Origin: Paragonimus skrjabini miyazakii
Lineage: Eukaryota > Platyhelminthes > Trematoda > Plagiorchiida > Troglotrematidae
Length of the DNA: 64,000 nt
Reading direction: 5' to 3'
NCBI GenBank assembly: GCA_014338405.1
Contig: JTDE01000692.1
Location: 89,431 to 153,430, forward strand
Shown: piece by piece, positions 13,801 through 28,800 of the stretch
Layout: every line of letters begins with the position of its first letter
Position numbering within the stretch: position 1 is the stretch's first letter
Notes under the pieces: generated by a model
The model's database searches: none
What the model was told of the DNA's origin: nothing
The model's input: the letters and a program-made list of their open reading frames with translations, nothing else
Program-made: the position numbers and the translations under genes

Positions 13801-16800
13801 TGATCAGTCCTGAAGGAGACGGTACCATTTCTGTGGAAACGTTTAAGTGCCGTCACCCTGAGACGAGGATGACCACTTTTTTGGTGAACAACCTCTTCAT
13901 ATGTTTGCAGTTGCTTCTTGGATTTTCGATCTGGCGTAGATTTTACGTGGTCTCGAAAATGCAGTCTTGTAGGAAAACTAGTAGTAGTGTCTCCACAAAA
14001 GTCATTTGCACGCTAACAGGATAAACTTTAATCCAAGTCTGTCTTACTATACATATCACCTCGATGCCAGTTACTCCAAATACTGTTAGTTTTTTGAGTG
14101 GTCTAGTGACAATCCAGTATCAGCGTCGGCCAAACGTGATCAACCACGATCATGGCTGATTACGCTGCATACATATCACCTAATGAGGGACAGCAAAGGT
14201 CACACCTGATAGTTAGGTAGGGTGTGACATACAGAAAGCATATGTGAATCATCTGACCTCAAGTCACTTAAGGTCGAATGGAAAGTGAAACTTACTCGCC
14301 TGGTTAAAATCAAAGAGTCAATCTCAAGATCCCCATAGAACAGGTACTGGAAAGGATAAGCGAGGTCGATTATCGTTGGAGCACAGATGTTCACGGTTGA
14401 AGTTAAATTCCATAGCCAGGTTAAAATGCCTGCAAAACTTGGACGACTAAGTTCGTTGCTGACTACTCAATGTTAATACCAAAATATACCGTTATCCGAT
14501 AGAGACACGGAAGAAAAATTGAAAAGCAGAGACTTTGATGATGAAAAAAGCAATCGACTTTTTTCTACAAATAAACCAACACTAGAATGAATTGGCAGGT
14601 CGCTCAGGAAGGATAACTGATACGAACACTCGACACTAGGACAAAAACAAAGTCAATTGGGATCACAGCAAATTGAGACACACTATCCGTTAGGTTTCTG
14701 ACATAAACTATACTGTTTACTACACTCAATTCAGCTGGACTGGGTGTACAAGCGAAACACATTTTTTCTTTCCATATTGCAACTGTTTTTGTTATGTGAA
14801 TACGAACTAACTAGCCTTGTGCATAGAGTGAACGCAATAATTTGTTTTGTGTGCTCCGATTTGATTGGCTTGTGGTGAAGATGACTCATTATTTCAATCG
14901 CCATCTTACGTCGTATCTCTCGTGTGACCTTTAGTAAATCGTTTTGTTCAACGCAACGTCATAAAGATCTGCACAAAACGAGAAAAACATTTGATGATCG
15001 ACTGAACTGTGGGAGGCAGACTGGCCTTGTAATCGCCTGTGGAATGCTGGTTGCCTTCCAGAATGCACCACTTAATGTTGGCCTGGCCATTACCGCGTTG
15101 CAGAACGGTAATGATTCAGTGGTGCACGGAAATCGGTTCCGGTTGCTACGTCAAGTTACCTAGTAGTCCCTCTAACTAGTAGAAATTGCCGCCAGAGTGA
15201 TTGTGCGCAATAGTGCGAGCTAACCATGTCCGGCCAAATGGCGCAGCCAGAGGCACACGTTCAGGTTGTTTCACAATAATGAGTACTTAACTTGGCGTAC
15301 TCTATCTCTTCACCCCATTTGTATTGAACATGCTTACAGTCTGATTGATATAGCGGTTTTCAGAAATTTGAGATTAATGACTTTCGATGATATCTAGAAG
15401 AAACAACTAATCACAATGCTTCCGAGCTTCATGCAGAAGAGTGTCGGTACACTTCAACTTTAAACTGCATAATCATGCGAAACAAGAAGACACCGTTCTT
15501 CTTAAAAAAAATTCGTACTGCTCACTTTGTTGTTCCGTTGTATCTGCGTTGACCTTGTTCTGGACAGAATGTTCATTCTGGCGATATTACAGACTACAAC
15601 ACTAAACAATAGGAAGATGAATAGATATAAGTATGAAAAGGTACCTAAATGAGCTTGATATAGAAGCCATTAACCTTTCGATATCTATTCCGGACCAGCT
15701 GAACAATGCTAACTGATACGAATCACACAGAATGTAAACACATACGATTAGAATGAGAGCAAAGGTTAGTCGTATTCGTCAAGATTTTAACTCTTAGAAA
15801 CGGCGGTATTTGTATCCTTTAGATACAGTGGTTATAGTGGATAAATACCATGACATATTTTTATCTTGAATAAGTTACATTCTTAGATTAGATCGTTTTT
15901 AAAATTTGCCTGCAGTAACGTTCAACAGATCGCTTTCATATGAAACAAAAAGATTTCAACAGCGTGCTATAGAATCTCCCCTGACATATTTAGAAATTTG
16001 TTGATTTTAAACGTCACATTTAGACTAACAAGAATTTCATTGATGTCTAGTTCAATAATGTGGCTATCTGTTTATTACTAGTTTGACATTCTCTCTTGAA
16101 GCATGTTATTTTACATGTATATTTAAGTAATAACGTTTCTTGGAGGTAAAAAGTTGCGTTCTACTCATAATGATTGAAATTCCAATGAATATATTTTTCA
16201 TTTTTATCCTGTGTTTTTCTGGATCTTAACGTACAGATGTGTATTAACCGTAACGTTTGTAGCAAATGTGTTTTGGTTGAATCGACCTTGCATAGTGCTG
16301 ACAATGACTTAGCAAGTACTCGGAATGTCAGAAACACCGCTAGTGATGTTGAACAGTTTTGGTTGTGACATGGTTGTGCAAATAATCATCACCGTTATTT
16401 GGTTGTTATATTTTAAACAAGTGAATGTGGAAGAATCCCACGAAGATCATCAATCTCATGTGAAACCTTTTTGAGATACTCATTTGTTCTCTTCGAACTG
16501 ACAGCTGCCACTTTCCAATAGTGTTACAGTATCGAGCTCATATACAAGACGTGGATTAACAACGTTGGCATCTGGACATTTTTGATATGTAAAGTTTCTC
16601 AGTCGTGATATGACGGCATTGATTAATATAGCGATTCAACAGATTCAACTAGACGCTTTATAAAATAAATCATTTTGACAATTGTGTTATGCTGGAATGC
16701 AATAGTGGTAATCTGACAAGAATTAATGATAAAAATCACTGCGACGTAACCAAGTTTCTTTAATTAGTTAGTCAATAAGACCTTCGTAGCATTCATAAAC

Positions 16801-19800
16801 CATGAACAGGTGCGTACGCTGACTTTTTGTGTGCATATCGCTCGTACACACTAACTTGCAATGTTGCCAAGCATGAATTCAGTACAACATTATATTTGAC
16901 AGAATCAATTAGTGCTACCGAAGTAAGACAGGATAAATTTAGCGCGATGATGCTGTAGACTATTACTTTAGTCATGACAGTATCGAATTTCAAGGGGCAT
17001 GGAGTAACAGATATTCGCGACGAATGATATATCCAGGCCGAGAAAGCGATCTAAAGTTTCGAATTAATAAATGCTGGAGAAAAGTTTTGAGATGAAATTT
17101 AAAGAAGCATTGATTCAGACTACACAGTAACAGTCTGTTTTGTTGTGTAGCCTTCACAGTTTTGAAGCCGATGAACTTCAAGAACAGTGGGTTGTTGTTT
17201 TATCGTCACAATCCCCACTGTGTTACACACAACATATACATATGTACGAGTTGTGCATCTGCTCGTCTAAGTGTGTGCACTTAGAGTTATTCAATAAGCA
17301 GACTATTGATGAGACCGACCTACGTCGGTTCAGTAATTTGTTGACTCCGACGGTTATTATCATTTTGGGCATAAGGGAAAATCAAATGGTAGTTTCACTG
17401 AAACCACTGTTGACTCATTCGTTCATTCAAGATACTTCATTCATCATAAACATCTGTCAGGTGTGACTCTTTAGACTGAAGAAGAAGCTGTACAACATCA
17501 GAACGTTTATCAGTTCGCCTCATGTTTGCAGTATGATATCTAAAATTTCACTAAAAAGTTCATTACGTACACATGCACGTTTATTTTGAGTGAGGCAAAC
17601 AAATGGTGGTCGTTCACTATAGCGAATATCGCTTACGTTGTCCTGAACTAATTTCGTTGGGTGATACCGGGTTTAACTGGTTGCCGAATAATATTTTGTA
17701 CGGCATAAAAGGGGATAAGGAAATGTGTCAGAAGTTGTTTACTGAGTTGATCAGTTCAATGTGGGAAGGTTTGTCCTGAAGGTGACAAAATGCAAATCCT
17801 AGAAATCCGTTCAGCTGATGAAAATAGAAATGAAGTTCACACAGTTGTTGGTGTTACTTACGAGGCCGAATGTTCATATAGTTCATATGCGCATTTACCT
17901 GCCACATACTCAGCTTAATCATATGGAATCTGCCGAATTGTGTGAAGAGGGAACTGTAAAGACAAGGTATCCCGAGATAGTGAAGCTGAAATCCATTTAC
18001 GTATTGATTGTTAGCGATTAAATCTTTACCAATAATTTGTGCTACGTCGGATTCGCAAGATGAGACAGACCAAATTGAGACAAATTGAGACATCAGCGTG
18101 ATTCAACTTAGTTACAGGAACATACTCTTCATAACAAGTGTTATACGGGTTGTGTTATGAAGCCACATCAAAAATTGGAAAAACCCTGAATGAACATGCG
18201 GACCATGGTTCATTTTCTCAACTGCGTACAATACAGTACAGTGGAATGGTTACCACAGTGCTTGTTACGGTGGGACATTCTGCATGGTACAAGTATAGAC
18301 GGAAGTCAAATTTTTTGAAGCGCAATCCCTTTCATTACGATACCTTTGCTGCGTTGCTCACCAGTAATATCCAGTCTGTATTGCGTTGCAAGTACGAGAT
18401 TTGTCTATCAGTGAACAATTCGTTTTATTGCAATTTACTTCAGAAAAAACAGACACTGCCTTCAGCAGATTAGAACAGACAAACTTGGATTTGAAATTTT
18501 TCGTCTCACCGGACACTTACTTCAGACGAGTTACTTCTTGATTCTTGGTGAACGTACTGACCATTCTCCATATCTATCGAACTCTTTTCATCTGTCACCA
18601 TATGCATTCAAAAAAGATTTAAGCGCAAAGCACTTAAAGAAATTTACTTCGGTAAGATATTGGTGACAGCTGGAATATTTTTTGCCAGACTTGATTGATT
18701 GAATCTATGCACCCAAGCCGTAGGTTTCTAAAAGCCAATAGAACCAAAATTCATGGTCCAAACCAGCTGCACCTGTTTATCGATTGCGTGTTAACAATGC
18801 ATCATGAACCAACCCAATCATACTCGTAAAATTTAATTTACAACCTCACACGAGAAATACCATGATATATTCAGCATTAGCAATGTATTATACGTGTTCT
18901 GTGAAAGTAATTCTTAAAGTGCCCGATAGTAGCAAACATAGTTAGTGAAGCAGCCAGATTAAGGTGCCTGTTGGGATAAATGTGGAGGAATAACACAATA
19001 AAAATCAAAAGAAGAAATTGTGCCGTATTCGAACGAAGTCCTCCTTGATAAACTTTTTTATTTCAACTATTATATGCCCATCAGAACAGGTAAATGAATG
19101 ATTCTCTTGGTTTTGTTCAGTCACCTCCACTGTTTGGCTTGCTCAACAAACATTGTGTGTGCTGATCACATTTTTAGCTCACGTTGAATGATGATAACCG
19201 TAACCAGGGTCTGATTGCAAAACGTTACGGATGGCAAAATTATCTATATTTCATGAGTTGGTTTGAACAAATTAATGGTAAACAACAAGGGTGATCTGAA
19301 GTGGTGTTCCTTGTGTCAAACGCCTTTCTCTCTTCCAATGGAGGTTGCTTGATGCGGGGTGATTAGGACAACTTTCATGGCACCAGTGAATTGTCCCATG
19401 GTTAGGTGGGCAGAATTCACCTCATTATCAGTGAGTTAACGTGTTTGTGATTACAAGGATAGGAGTTTGAATCAATAGTTACGTGATTGGTCTACAGTCC
19501 GTAACAGGTTTCCTGTTTTGGTATTCGACAAGCGACAATAGTTGTTTGTTCGAGTTGAATTCATGCTTTCGCGTTTTATCGATAAGAACCAAGAAAAACC
19601 GAAAATACTTTATGGAATATGGCTTTATGACTAATGGCAGAGAAACGCAAGTATAGGTCTGAAACGATGTGTTACGACCTGCTAGTTGACAAAGATACCT
19701 TCCGAAATTGGTTTCTCTCTACAGAGGTCGATTCTGTGTTTTTTAAGCATTCCATTATGTAAAGAAGCGAGACAGACTTCCAAAATCAAACTCAGTTAAG

Positions 19801-22800
19801 AAGAATGTTTGGAAGCTTTCCGACCCTTCTCACATTTGTTTAGATGTTAAGGATCACGCTTCACTATTGCTTACTTGCATGAAAGGAGTCATATTCTGTA
19901 CCGTCTCTTCATTATGGTCGTTGTCTGTGTCGTACCCTCCACAATTTCTTAGCCCCGTTACATTCGGAGCAGTGCTTCTTCTATTGTACACTGTTTTTTT
20001 CAACCACTACAGAAGTCACTTTTAGGAAACCAGCCTCAAGGTTTGCATTTCCAGAGTGTTAAGCCAATAGCTACTGATCCTGTTTGGACCGCACAGTGGT
20101 ACTTAGAGCAGACATGGTTGTCTCAGCTGAAAGTTGGTTTGACTCGACTGAACGTGGTGGCAAAACACACTAACAGAAGACAGATTCATGTGGTCGATTA
20201 CAATCAAAGCACTCATGTGCACAACCGAGAAGCCATTTATGATCCACCAACTTCTATAGGCACACCACCGTATAATCGCGCTGGTACAAGCCATTCTGAA
20301 TTTATTAACGTTGTGGTCAAACCAGATTCGCCTTGTTTAAAGGGGTTGGTATAATTGCGCAACGAATTATCGACCCGTTACCAAGATCTGCGTACATTTA
20401 CGGTTATTATCTGCGATGAATCAGCATGGTATATGGTTTGAAGACAGAGTTTTAGCTGTATAGTTTTAGTACGAGCATGAACTAAGTTACGCATGAGATC
20501 GGAAGGTGGGATAAATCTCAACATAAATCAGAGACGTGTACAGCTCCTATCCCCGGTAGTTTCACTGCTTTGTTCAAAGCAATAGACAAACTCATTAAAG
20601 CAGCTCCGTAATATGCATCGGTGTCCATTCTGGATAATACTTTACAGCCAACTGAAAGTTTGAGCAGGTACATGCGCTGGTGAAAATACTCACAAAATGT
20701 TGACAACCGGTTAATGACGTATACGTTAAGTGTTTAACCCTGGTATATGTCTGCCCATGCAAAAGTTTCACAATGCTATATATAAAGTATAGCTATTTTA
20801 ACCATGCCGACCCATACGGAAAGATGTAAGACAAAAACTTGTCCAGTTTGATGAGACGCACGGTTTTGTGGTTCTGCTTACCTAACAGGAGGTGAGTTAG
20901 TATACCTGTGATTAAGACCAGTTTTTTAAAACCACCTGCTGCCACCCAGTAGGCGTACCGTTTTTGGAGACTGACATATTGCATTAAGTGCATATGATAT
21001 GCAAGAATGCCCATCAGAATGCATGGCACTCCTCTGGAGTCTAATCATTTGGTTATCTTAAGTGGAATCAAATCATCGTGTTCTGACTCATCCCATTTAT
21101 CCGGTGTGTTCTCCATCTTGGACTGACAACTGAACGCACGAAGACAGTAATGAATACGGAATACAAAATAAGCAGCGCTGTTTACTTCCTATGTCGATCG
21201 TCCTACACTAAAACACTTAATGTCCTAATAAGATATCCCCCTGAGGCATTCAAATTAACACCAAATTTGAGGATGTGCTATGTTAGGTTATGAATATTAT
21301 CGGAACCGTTCATAAGTAGTGTATGTTTTTAACAGAATCTCGTCAGGTCCATATAAATGTCATCATTTTTACAAAGCGTTATAAGGACAACTGGACAGTA
21401 TTATGAAAATCCAGAGCAATAGAAAAATATGTATCCCCGAAACGGCAAGTATTTCATGACTAGGTTTTTATTCTGATGGTTTCTCTTTTGTTTCGTAAAA
21501 AGTGGCCGTCCAATATGTCAACCCAAAGTAAAATTAGGTACTCTTCGCAAACCACACAGTCGCTGGAAATCAAACTGGTGTTCGACAAAGTATACAACAC
21601 AGCGACTTAGCTGGAAGAGTTCTGGTGAGAATGGACCAGTAAAGCAGTAAATATGTTTATTCGTGACGCAAATAAACTAACATCCTTGACGTGCAAAACT
21701 GCTCGTCTTTGTAGCAGAATCTGGAAAACTTGCATTACGCAGCCCTAATAGGACGGCAGTGGACCTTGCGTTTTTATTTGTGTTTAGTCGCACCTTGGCA
21801 CCCAAAAAAAATGGTTTACTCAACGTCAACGGTTCCATACGTATGGTGCTAACAGACTTCACTTGCGAGTTGGATACAAAAAATCCTTGAGATGAATCTA
21901 CACCCGTGGTTCACCAACACTGTAACCGCCACAGTCCAACGCGAATTCACGTTGATAATGTTCCTTATTTGTCAGTTGTTTGCATTGCCCAGCATGTGGT
22001 GAACAATTGGAGACATCTTGAGAGAAAGGTAAACTATAAGAATACAATACAGAGAATTACCCGCTTTCGGTGTGGATCACCATGGTTATAGATAGCATGT
22101 TAACAAGAGTACCAGGAGGCGCGCAAATTCCCAAGCAGTATGCCTGCATGATGAAGCTTACGAATGCCAACAAAGCGGCGTTGGCCGTCCTGAATTCATG
22201 TGTTAATCTCCGAAGACCTCTACAACCAGCATGCAAAGATCCTTGTAATATTCTTCCCAAATCGGCCATTATCATGTTGCACAGCAAAGTATCGATCGAT
22301 TATCTGGTTTCAGCACGATTCCATAGAGGACTTGACGATATGAAGTTGAGTCAAAAACGCTACATAGTTTCGGACGAACAGGATTACCCTAGTCGAACCG
22401 GCCGGCGCACGCGATCCGCACACTAAATTTTGTGGCGCTGTTCTTGAGCGGTTTCGTGAGGATAGAGATCTGTCACAACAACTCTAATATGTTTAAGAGG
22501 TTCCGCAATTTTGTGACCCTATTTACGAGCTTTACTGTTCTATTTCAAGGAGAGACATGCGCAATGTGACACTGAATTCGGATAAGTTTTATATTAGTCT
22601 TTGCTGGTTGCAATGATGGTTCACAAAAACGAGGCCCATCGTTCCTCTTTATTCAGCACCATACTGGGTGCATGCCATGGATTGCTACGTCCAAGTAGTG
22701 TAAGTTTCGGTGGTCAGCGTGCTGACATGTTCTGCGGCCTGCTTGTTTTTGTCACGTTGTTAAGCTTACATAGCAGATTCAACTTCACGGCCAGTTTAAC

Positions 22801-25800
22801 AGACACAATTTGGTCATACCCAAGAACACTACTGACCCCGCGTGGGTTCATGAAGTCGGTCGGACTATTCTTATCAGCTTGGTGAACCAAAGATGGTGGG
22901 GGGGCGGTCGAATGACCCCGACTAGTTGTCCCGCCCACTGGAGCAGCCAGCAGCGCAGAACATCGTATGTTGACATGGGCACGCTTTCGTAACCGGAACG
23001 GCCCAGCCAGCACAGGAACAGTGAGACTGATAATCAGTGGCATCAGTACCGTTTTGGTCGATGATACATGCAGCAGCAACCTTTGTGCGGTCAGACATTC
23101 TAAAACAGTCCCACCGAGAATTCAGACAGAAAACGACTTGGCAAAGGACGGTTTTGAACGGCAAAATGGATCTCACCAGATCTCACACTAACGAATTCAG
23201 TAAGACTGCTGGCGCGCAGGATAAAACGCATCTGACCGGACGGTGAACAGCAAGTCCTGTCAAACGTTTGAAACAGTATGAGTAAATAAACAGGCGGTAT
23301 CTGACCATCCACCGCCCTGATGGGCATTGTCTTGGTTAAAAATCACTATCTATTTTAACTCCATAGAGGCTAGCCAGGATAAACTTAACAGAAATAAAAT
23401 GTTGTGCACATTTTACAGCCGCGTCCATCTCGCGTTTCAGAAAGACTGAAATTTGGATTAATAAATTTGGCTAAATAACACAACAAATCTTACTTTCATC
23501 AGTCCAGATAATGTATTGGGTAAATGAATGAACGGACCTTTTCGCCTTTTATTGCTTACCTCAATATTCGTGGTTTCCGAGATTAAATGCAATCGCTGGG
23601 ACAACGCATTGTCCCACAGTGACAAGACGTAGTAGTTCTCTCGCCAACTAACGCTGGTGACCTAACATAAGTATGGCGCTTTGAAGCTACACGAACTGAA
23701 GGTCATTTACATTTGCTCATGGTTTTGGTATTCATAAAAAAAACTTAAAGCCATCCTCTTTCGTAATGGGGCACTGGATTCGAACCTTACTGATGGTATT
23801 ACTCGTCACTAGTGCGGTCTGGATTTGTACTCTCACCACGCTTTCGTGAAACAAAAATGTTTATCACCGAGCCATTAACCTAACACCAAACCAAATAGTC
23901 CTACCTCGACGCTCAACTACCTCTGTTTATAGGTGCTTGTCAGTCTGCTTGATTGCTTTTTTGAGACTCAGTAAGTTCCCGTTAACTAGAACGAATAAAC
24001 AATCAACAAACAAGAGAAGAAAACAAGTCTAAGCAGTAGGATAAACCGAATTAATTATCATAAAGTGGAACGCCGGATGAGGGTATCGCAAATTTCCTCT
24101 GGATGCTGCTGCTTAGATTCCATACAGGTTTCTTGCAGGATAACCGACGAATTTATGGAAACTAGTTAGGTCCTATCCGCTGCCCATTAATTGAACTAAT
24201 CAGCATCTGACTCTCTTTATATACCGCCCACAGTATTGCTCTGATCACAAAACGCAAAATTACCGTAGGATGAAATTTTGGTACGTTTGGGCAAAAGAAG
24301 CTAAGGTAAAAGCGTGGCATGCCTACTGTGGAACTATACCTTTTTCCATACTGGTTTCTCTTTTAGGCATAAGAATTTATCTTTCGTGCAAAAGCCTTCC
24401 GTTTTAGTGCAGTAGAATTTCTCCATTGTATTTTCAGGCTGTGAAAGTGGCTTACGATTGGTCTAATGGACTCATAGTTTGCGACCTTTTTGATTGCGAC
24501 TGCACGCATTGGCTGCTGCACTAGGACAATTTCCGAGGGAACACTTGAGTTGTGAAGGTCGACATGTGGTCCAATCGGGGTATAGAGTCCAGCCCAGAGG
24601 GGGCAGAGAGCACAAGCTAATGATTGGACCACATGACGGCCTTCACAACTCAAGTGTTCCCTCAGGCATTGTCCTAGCGCAGCAGCCAACGCGTGCAGTC
24701 GCAATCAGAAAGGTCGTAAAATCTGAGTCCACTAGACCAATCATCAGCCAGCTCCACAGCCTGAAAATACAATGGAGAAATTCTACTGCACTAAAACGAA
24801 AGGCTTTTACACGAAAGATACATTCTTATGCCTAAAAGAGAAACCAGTATGGAAAAAGGTATAGATGTTGGTACACCAAATGACCTCATCAGGAATAAGC
24901 ATACAGTGAACGCTGATACTTCCCACGTTGTTTGAGACTCAGTGTCTTCATTTCAGTGATGGCACGTCATACCTTGTGGGTGGCCCGGTGATCAACCCAT
25001 TCTGTATGTGCACAGTTGTGATTCGCGACTGCGTTACCACATATTGTATGTGCTGTTATGAAAAAAACTTTGAACGGTGACCTGATCGGGGGAAGCCACG
25101 TTTAACAGCCACCGATCGTGGACAGAGGAGGTGTCATCAACAAAGCATTTGAAGGGACTAGGTCAGTTCACGCATGCTCGAAGGTCACCTGTCAGGTGTT
25201 ATTTATAACAATGCTCACGGCATGGTGAACTCGTCTCAAGGGAGAAGATAGGTACATACTAAAATACATAACTTTTTAAGCTGCTACGTATCACACCTGC
25301 GGAATCCAAATGATGGAGTACAAGTTTGTTGTTGCACGCAAAATGTGGAACATTTTGAGAGCAACAGCGTTTGATGAACGTGATACGTAAGATGGTTGAG
25401 TTCACCTTGGTTATTTAGCGTTTGGTCATAGTGAGAACCAGACATTTAGTAAACAATCATTTTGATATAATCAGTTCTTACTAGTACTGCGCAGCCCGAA
25501 AATTCGAACCCACGACTGGTAGACATGTTCGAATGATAGTCTAAGTCTTTATTCATTATACGGCGGTTGAGGAAACGTGAACTATAATTCTAACGAGTAT
25601 CCGCATGGTGTTAGCCTGGTTTCATGGCTTACATGATGCAGATGGAACTCAAGTATGTGAAGACAATCGTTAATCACGCTGCTGGTCATTGATACCAACC
25701 ATCTGCAAACTGTCACTTAACCCTTTCTTGAGCCTTCACTGATGTTCGTTCTTTCGTAAATCAGCCGGAAAGGACTGTTAGATTCCAGCTCATAATTATA

Positions 25801-28800
25801 GATTGTCTGACGAATGTAGGGAGACTAGTTTTGATTTAAATCTGCTTCGAAAAAAACTGTCAAACGACAGAGAGAACGCAATAAATTTTCAGAGCATTAC
25901 TGACCCCATTCTGATGGAAATTTGATAAATTTTGATTATGGTTAATTAATCGCGAAAAGTCAATTTCGCTAGTCTTGCAATTTACAGAAGGAAGGAAATT
26001 TCAGAATCCAATTAATCAGTTTCATTTTACTGAAACGAAACCAAAGGATTAGTTTTAAAAATGAACACCATGACGGTAATAATCTGTTTCAATATTCAGA
26101 CAAAAAGTAATTTGTTTTGATTAAGTTGATTTTGGGGTTTTCAAGTTTTATGTTACTTTGGGTAATTTAAATTGAAGAATGCTTACATGGTCGGTTTACA
26201 TTGAACAAGATTGATCAATTTTGGTTGTATTTGATAAACAAGTTGACAGAATAGGCTAACGGTACGAGTACTTTTAACAAGCAATCGGAATTCAAGTCGG
26301 AATCAAATTCAGCATTGCCTATAATGTGTTTCTTCTGGGAATATCTAAAACTGTTTGTTGTAAACTAATAAGCGCTTTACCAGCTGAAAACACCAATGTA
26401 GCTCACGCAGTTTACTACGGGTTATACAGAACTTTTGTTTACCTGAAATTTGAGGCAAATGGCATGCTCTTGGCGGTCAGTTGAATGCAACATACATTTA
26501 GAAAGGCTAAGTCAGATGAAAACCACAGATACTAGCAACGAGGCACGAGCCGGCAACTTGGTATGGCCAAGGCTTGATCCTAACTATGTTTGTGGTCGGT
26601 CGTGCGTAAGATTCTGGTACAATATTATAGATATTGTTCAATCGCAAATGCGAGATTGGGAATTATGATAAATGCGGATAAGACGAGACATTATTCGTTG
26701 CATTTATAACTTGTAATTGCTAATGTTAAACACACTGATAGCACTGGTTAATTCATGAATACTATGCATTGGTGGCAGCACGCGTTTCGTTAAGATTTTG
26801 ATAAGTACTTGGATTGCTACAGAAAGAACAAAAATCTTGACTGTTACGGTCCTGTCTCTAAGTGGGGGTGGGTGAAACTTGTGACTGAAAACAAGCAAGA
26901 TGAAACTTCAGCGAAGCTGCTGGCTACAGTGAATTAACCAGGGAGGATTGTACCACATAGAGCCGAAATCCCGTCAGGTACACATATTTAGTGGTCTGTA
27001 GATTTGGGTTAGAGTAACGGTTGGGGATTCTGTAGTACAGGCTATGTCTCACACATGTGTAGATCGAGTAGTTTAAAAAATCGCGATCTCTTGAACTTTG
27101 GTGATGGTGAATGAACAACCTATTTTGTAACAAACTTATTGAGGTGTGTGGTTTTAGGTTAATTGCTCGATAGTTTCTGAATGTCAATTAATGACCTCTG
27201 CTTAAGTCACTCTATAATGTGAATGATCGTGTTTTGTCAATAGGTTTGAGTTTGGATGTGAGCTACAATTCGTCTTAATCAGTTTATTGGTCAACGTTTT
27301 TCTTTACACAAACAGGCGAATTTCTCATCAACTGTGTTCAAACTGAAGTGTCAGTGTTCTGTTCCTAGTTAGGCTGGCAGTAACATGAGTTGAAGGCTAA
27401 CCACCCGAGTAGACAAACCACAATGTTCCTACGGCTAGATTTAGTAAACGAACAGCTTGCCAAATAACTTGCACGAGGTGATCAGGGAAAGTACTTGGCA
27501 AGCCATCACTTCACAAAATAGTTTGCACTCGTTTGCGTTCATCCAATAAAATTGAAAGTATTCAATTGAAGCGATTTAAAAATGCGTCCAAACAGTTTTT
27601 ACTTTCCAAATCACGAACGTGTGGAGTGTTCTTAACTGGACATATTTCATGCGAACCGAGCAGTTTCCCAACTTTATTGTCGATCAAATATCTACACTGT
27701 ACGATCGATCTTACATTCTTTTTTGCTTATCATGTACGGTTGGTGGACTTGATCCACATCTGGAACAGAAAATATCCTCCGACAAAAATCAGGTCACGTT
27801 GATCATGACGTCCTGACTGGGTGTCTGCTGTATGTTTTCAGTTACGCCTAATTCTCGGTCAACTACTCGTTCGGTTTAGCACGCTATCCAAAATGAATCA
27901 TCCATGTACTGCTTCCGCTTATTGATGGACGTTAATGTCAATAGCTGTACAATAAATTATCACTGTTGTAAATGACAGTGTGGACATGTGTATATTGCAG
28001 TGACCAATAGAATGCATTCAATTTGACATATACACTGAACTATTTTACGATATGTTCATAGATTACTCGAAATTCACACGCATACAAATCGAAATCTAAC
28101 ATTCACCTGATTCATCCGGTTTGTCAGGACGATGGACGCAATACATATGGTAAAATCAAGACGGACTGTATGAACACGGGTTTTTAAATTAGAGTATTAA
28201 CAATGGAGTATGGTATTGTATGCTGCAGCTCATCATAGGTCGTATGGAAACTGCAGTATTACACTTTGTCACTGAACCCCCGAACCGAACAAACTTGATA
28301 GTGTTTTCAACTAATCTGCTGAAGTACGGCACAACCATTGGTTCATGTATCAACCACATATGAATCATACAGGACACATTTGAAATTGTTTGCGATGTAA
28401 TCTCAGCCAACAGGGAATGTTATCTATATTGTAACTACTGAATTAGGAATCAATGGATGAATTGTCGCTAAGTTAACCCACCCAAAGAATTGTAACCATA
28501 AACTGGTCCACTTAATCAACTATCAAGCGTCACAGTTATAACGCAAGAAAATCAATAATGACAATTGAGCGTAATGTGTATAAACGTAATGATATGTAAA
28601 TTGTTCATATCATACTTGAAATTATAAAACATTTCAAATGACAATAATTCTAAACGATTTATTAGACATATGTTATTAGGAGTTTTCCCTCGCTTTCTTT
28701 TGCACATGAAAGCAGTGCCCCAACACCTTGAAAAAGTTGTACCAATGAGTCGACGTATTGAGGAAAGGTTCATACAATTATCTCAACGTGAACAGTTAGA

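Noticed and set aside
17815..17835. CTGATGA followed by a GAAA word, considered as a hammerhead
   Set aside because: There is no stem II between them, no stem I pairing and no cleavage triplet in the right place.
20043..20354. Open frame of 103 codons within the 19-kb intron, considered as an extra RasGAP exon
   Set aside because: The exons on each side (13380-13483 and 32882-33414) join in phase and directly continue the C2 domain; no piece is missing. The translation resembles nothing I recognise.
22070..22426. Open frame of 118 codons
   Set aside because: No recognisable domain, in the GC-richer block where long frames on both strands are expected by chance.
24363..24835. Two similar 113-codon frames on opposite strands
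   Set aside because: They are mirror images produced by the palindrome. No domain is recognised, so they are not called genes.
25485..25530. Antisense box B-like word (gggttcgaatttt) suggesting another tRNA-like element; a similar word occurs near 37365
   Set aside because: No matching box A, no hammerhead and no shared flanks long enough to define a family. A relation to the old SINE subfamily is possible but unsupported.
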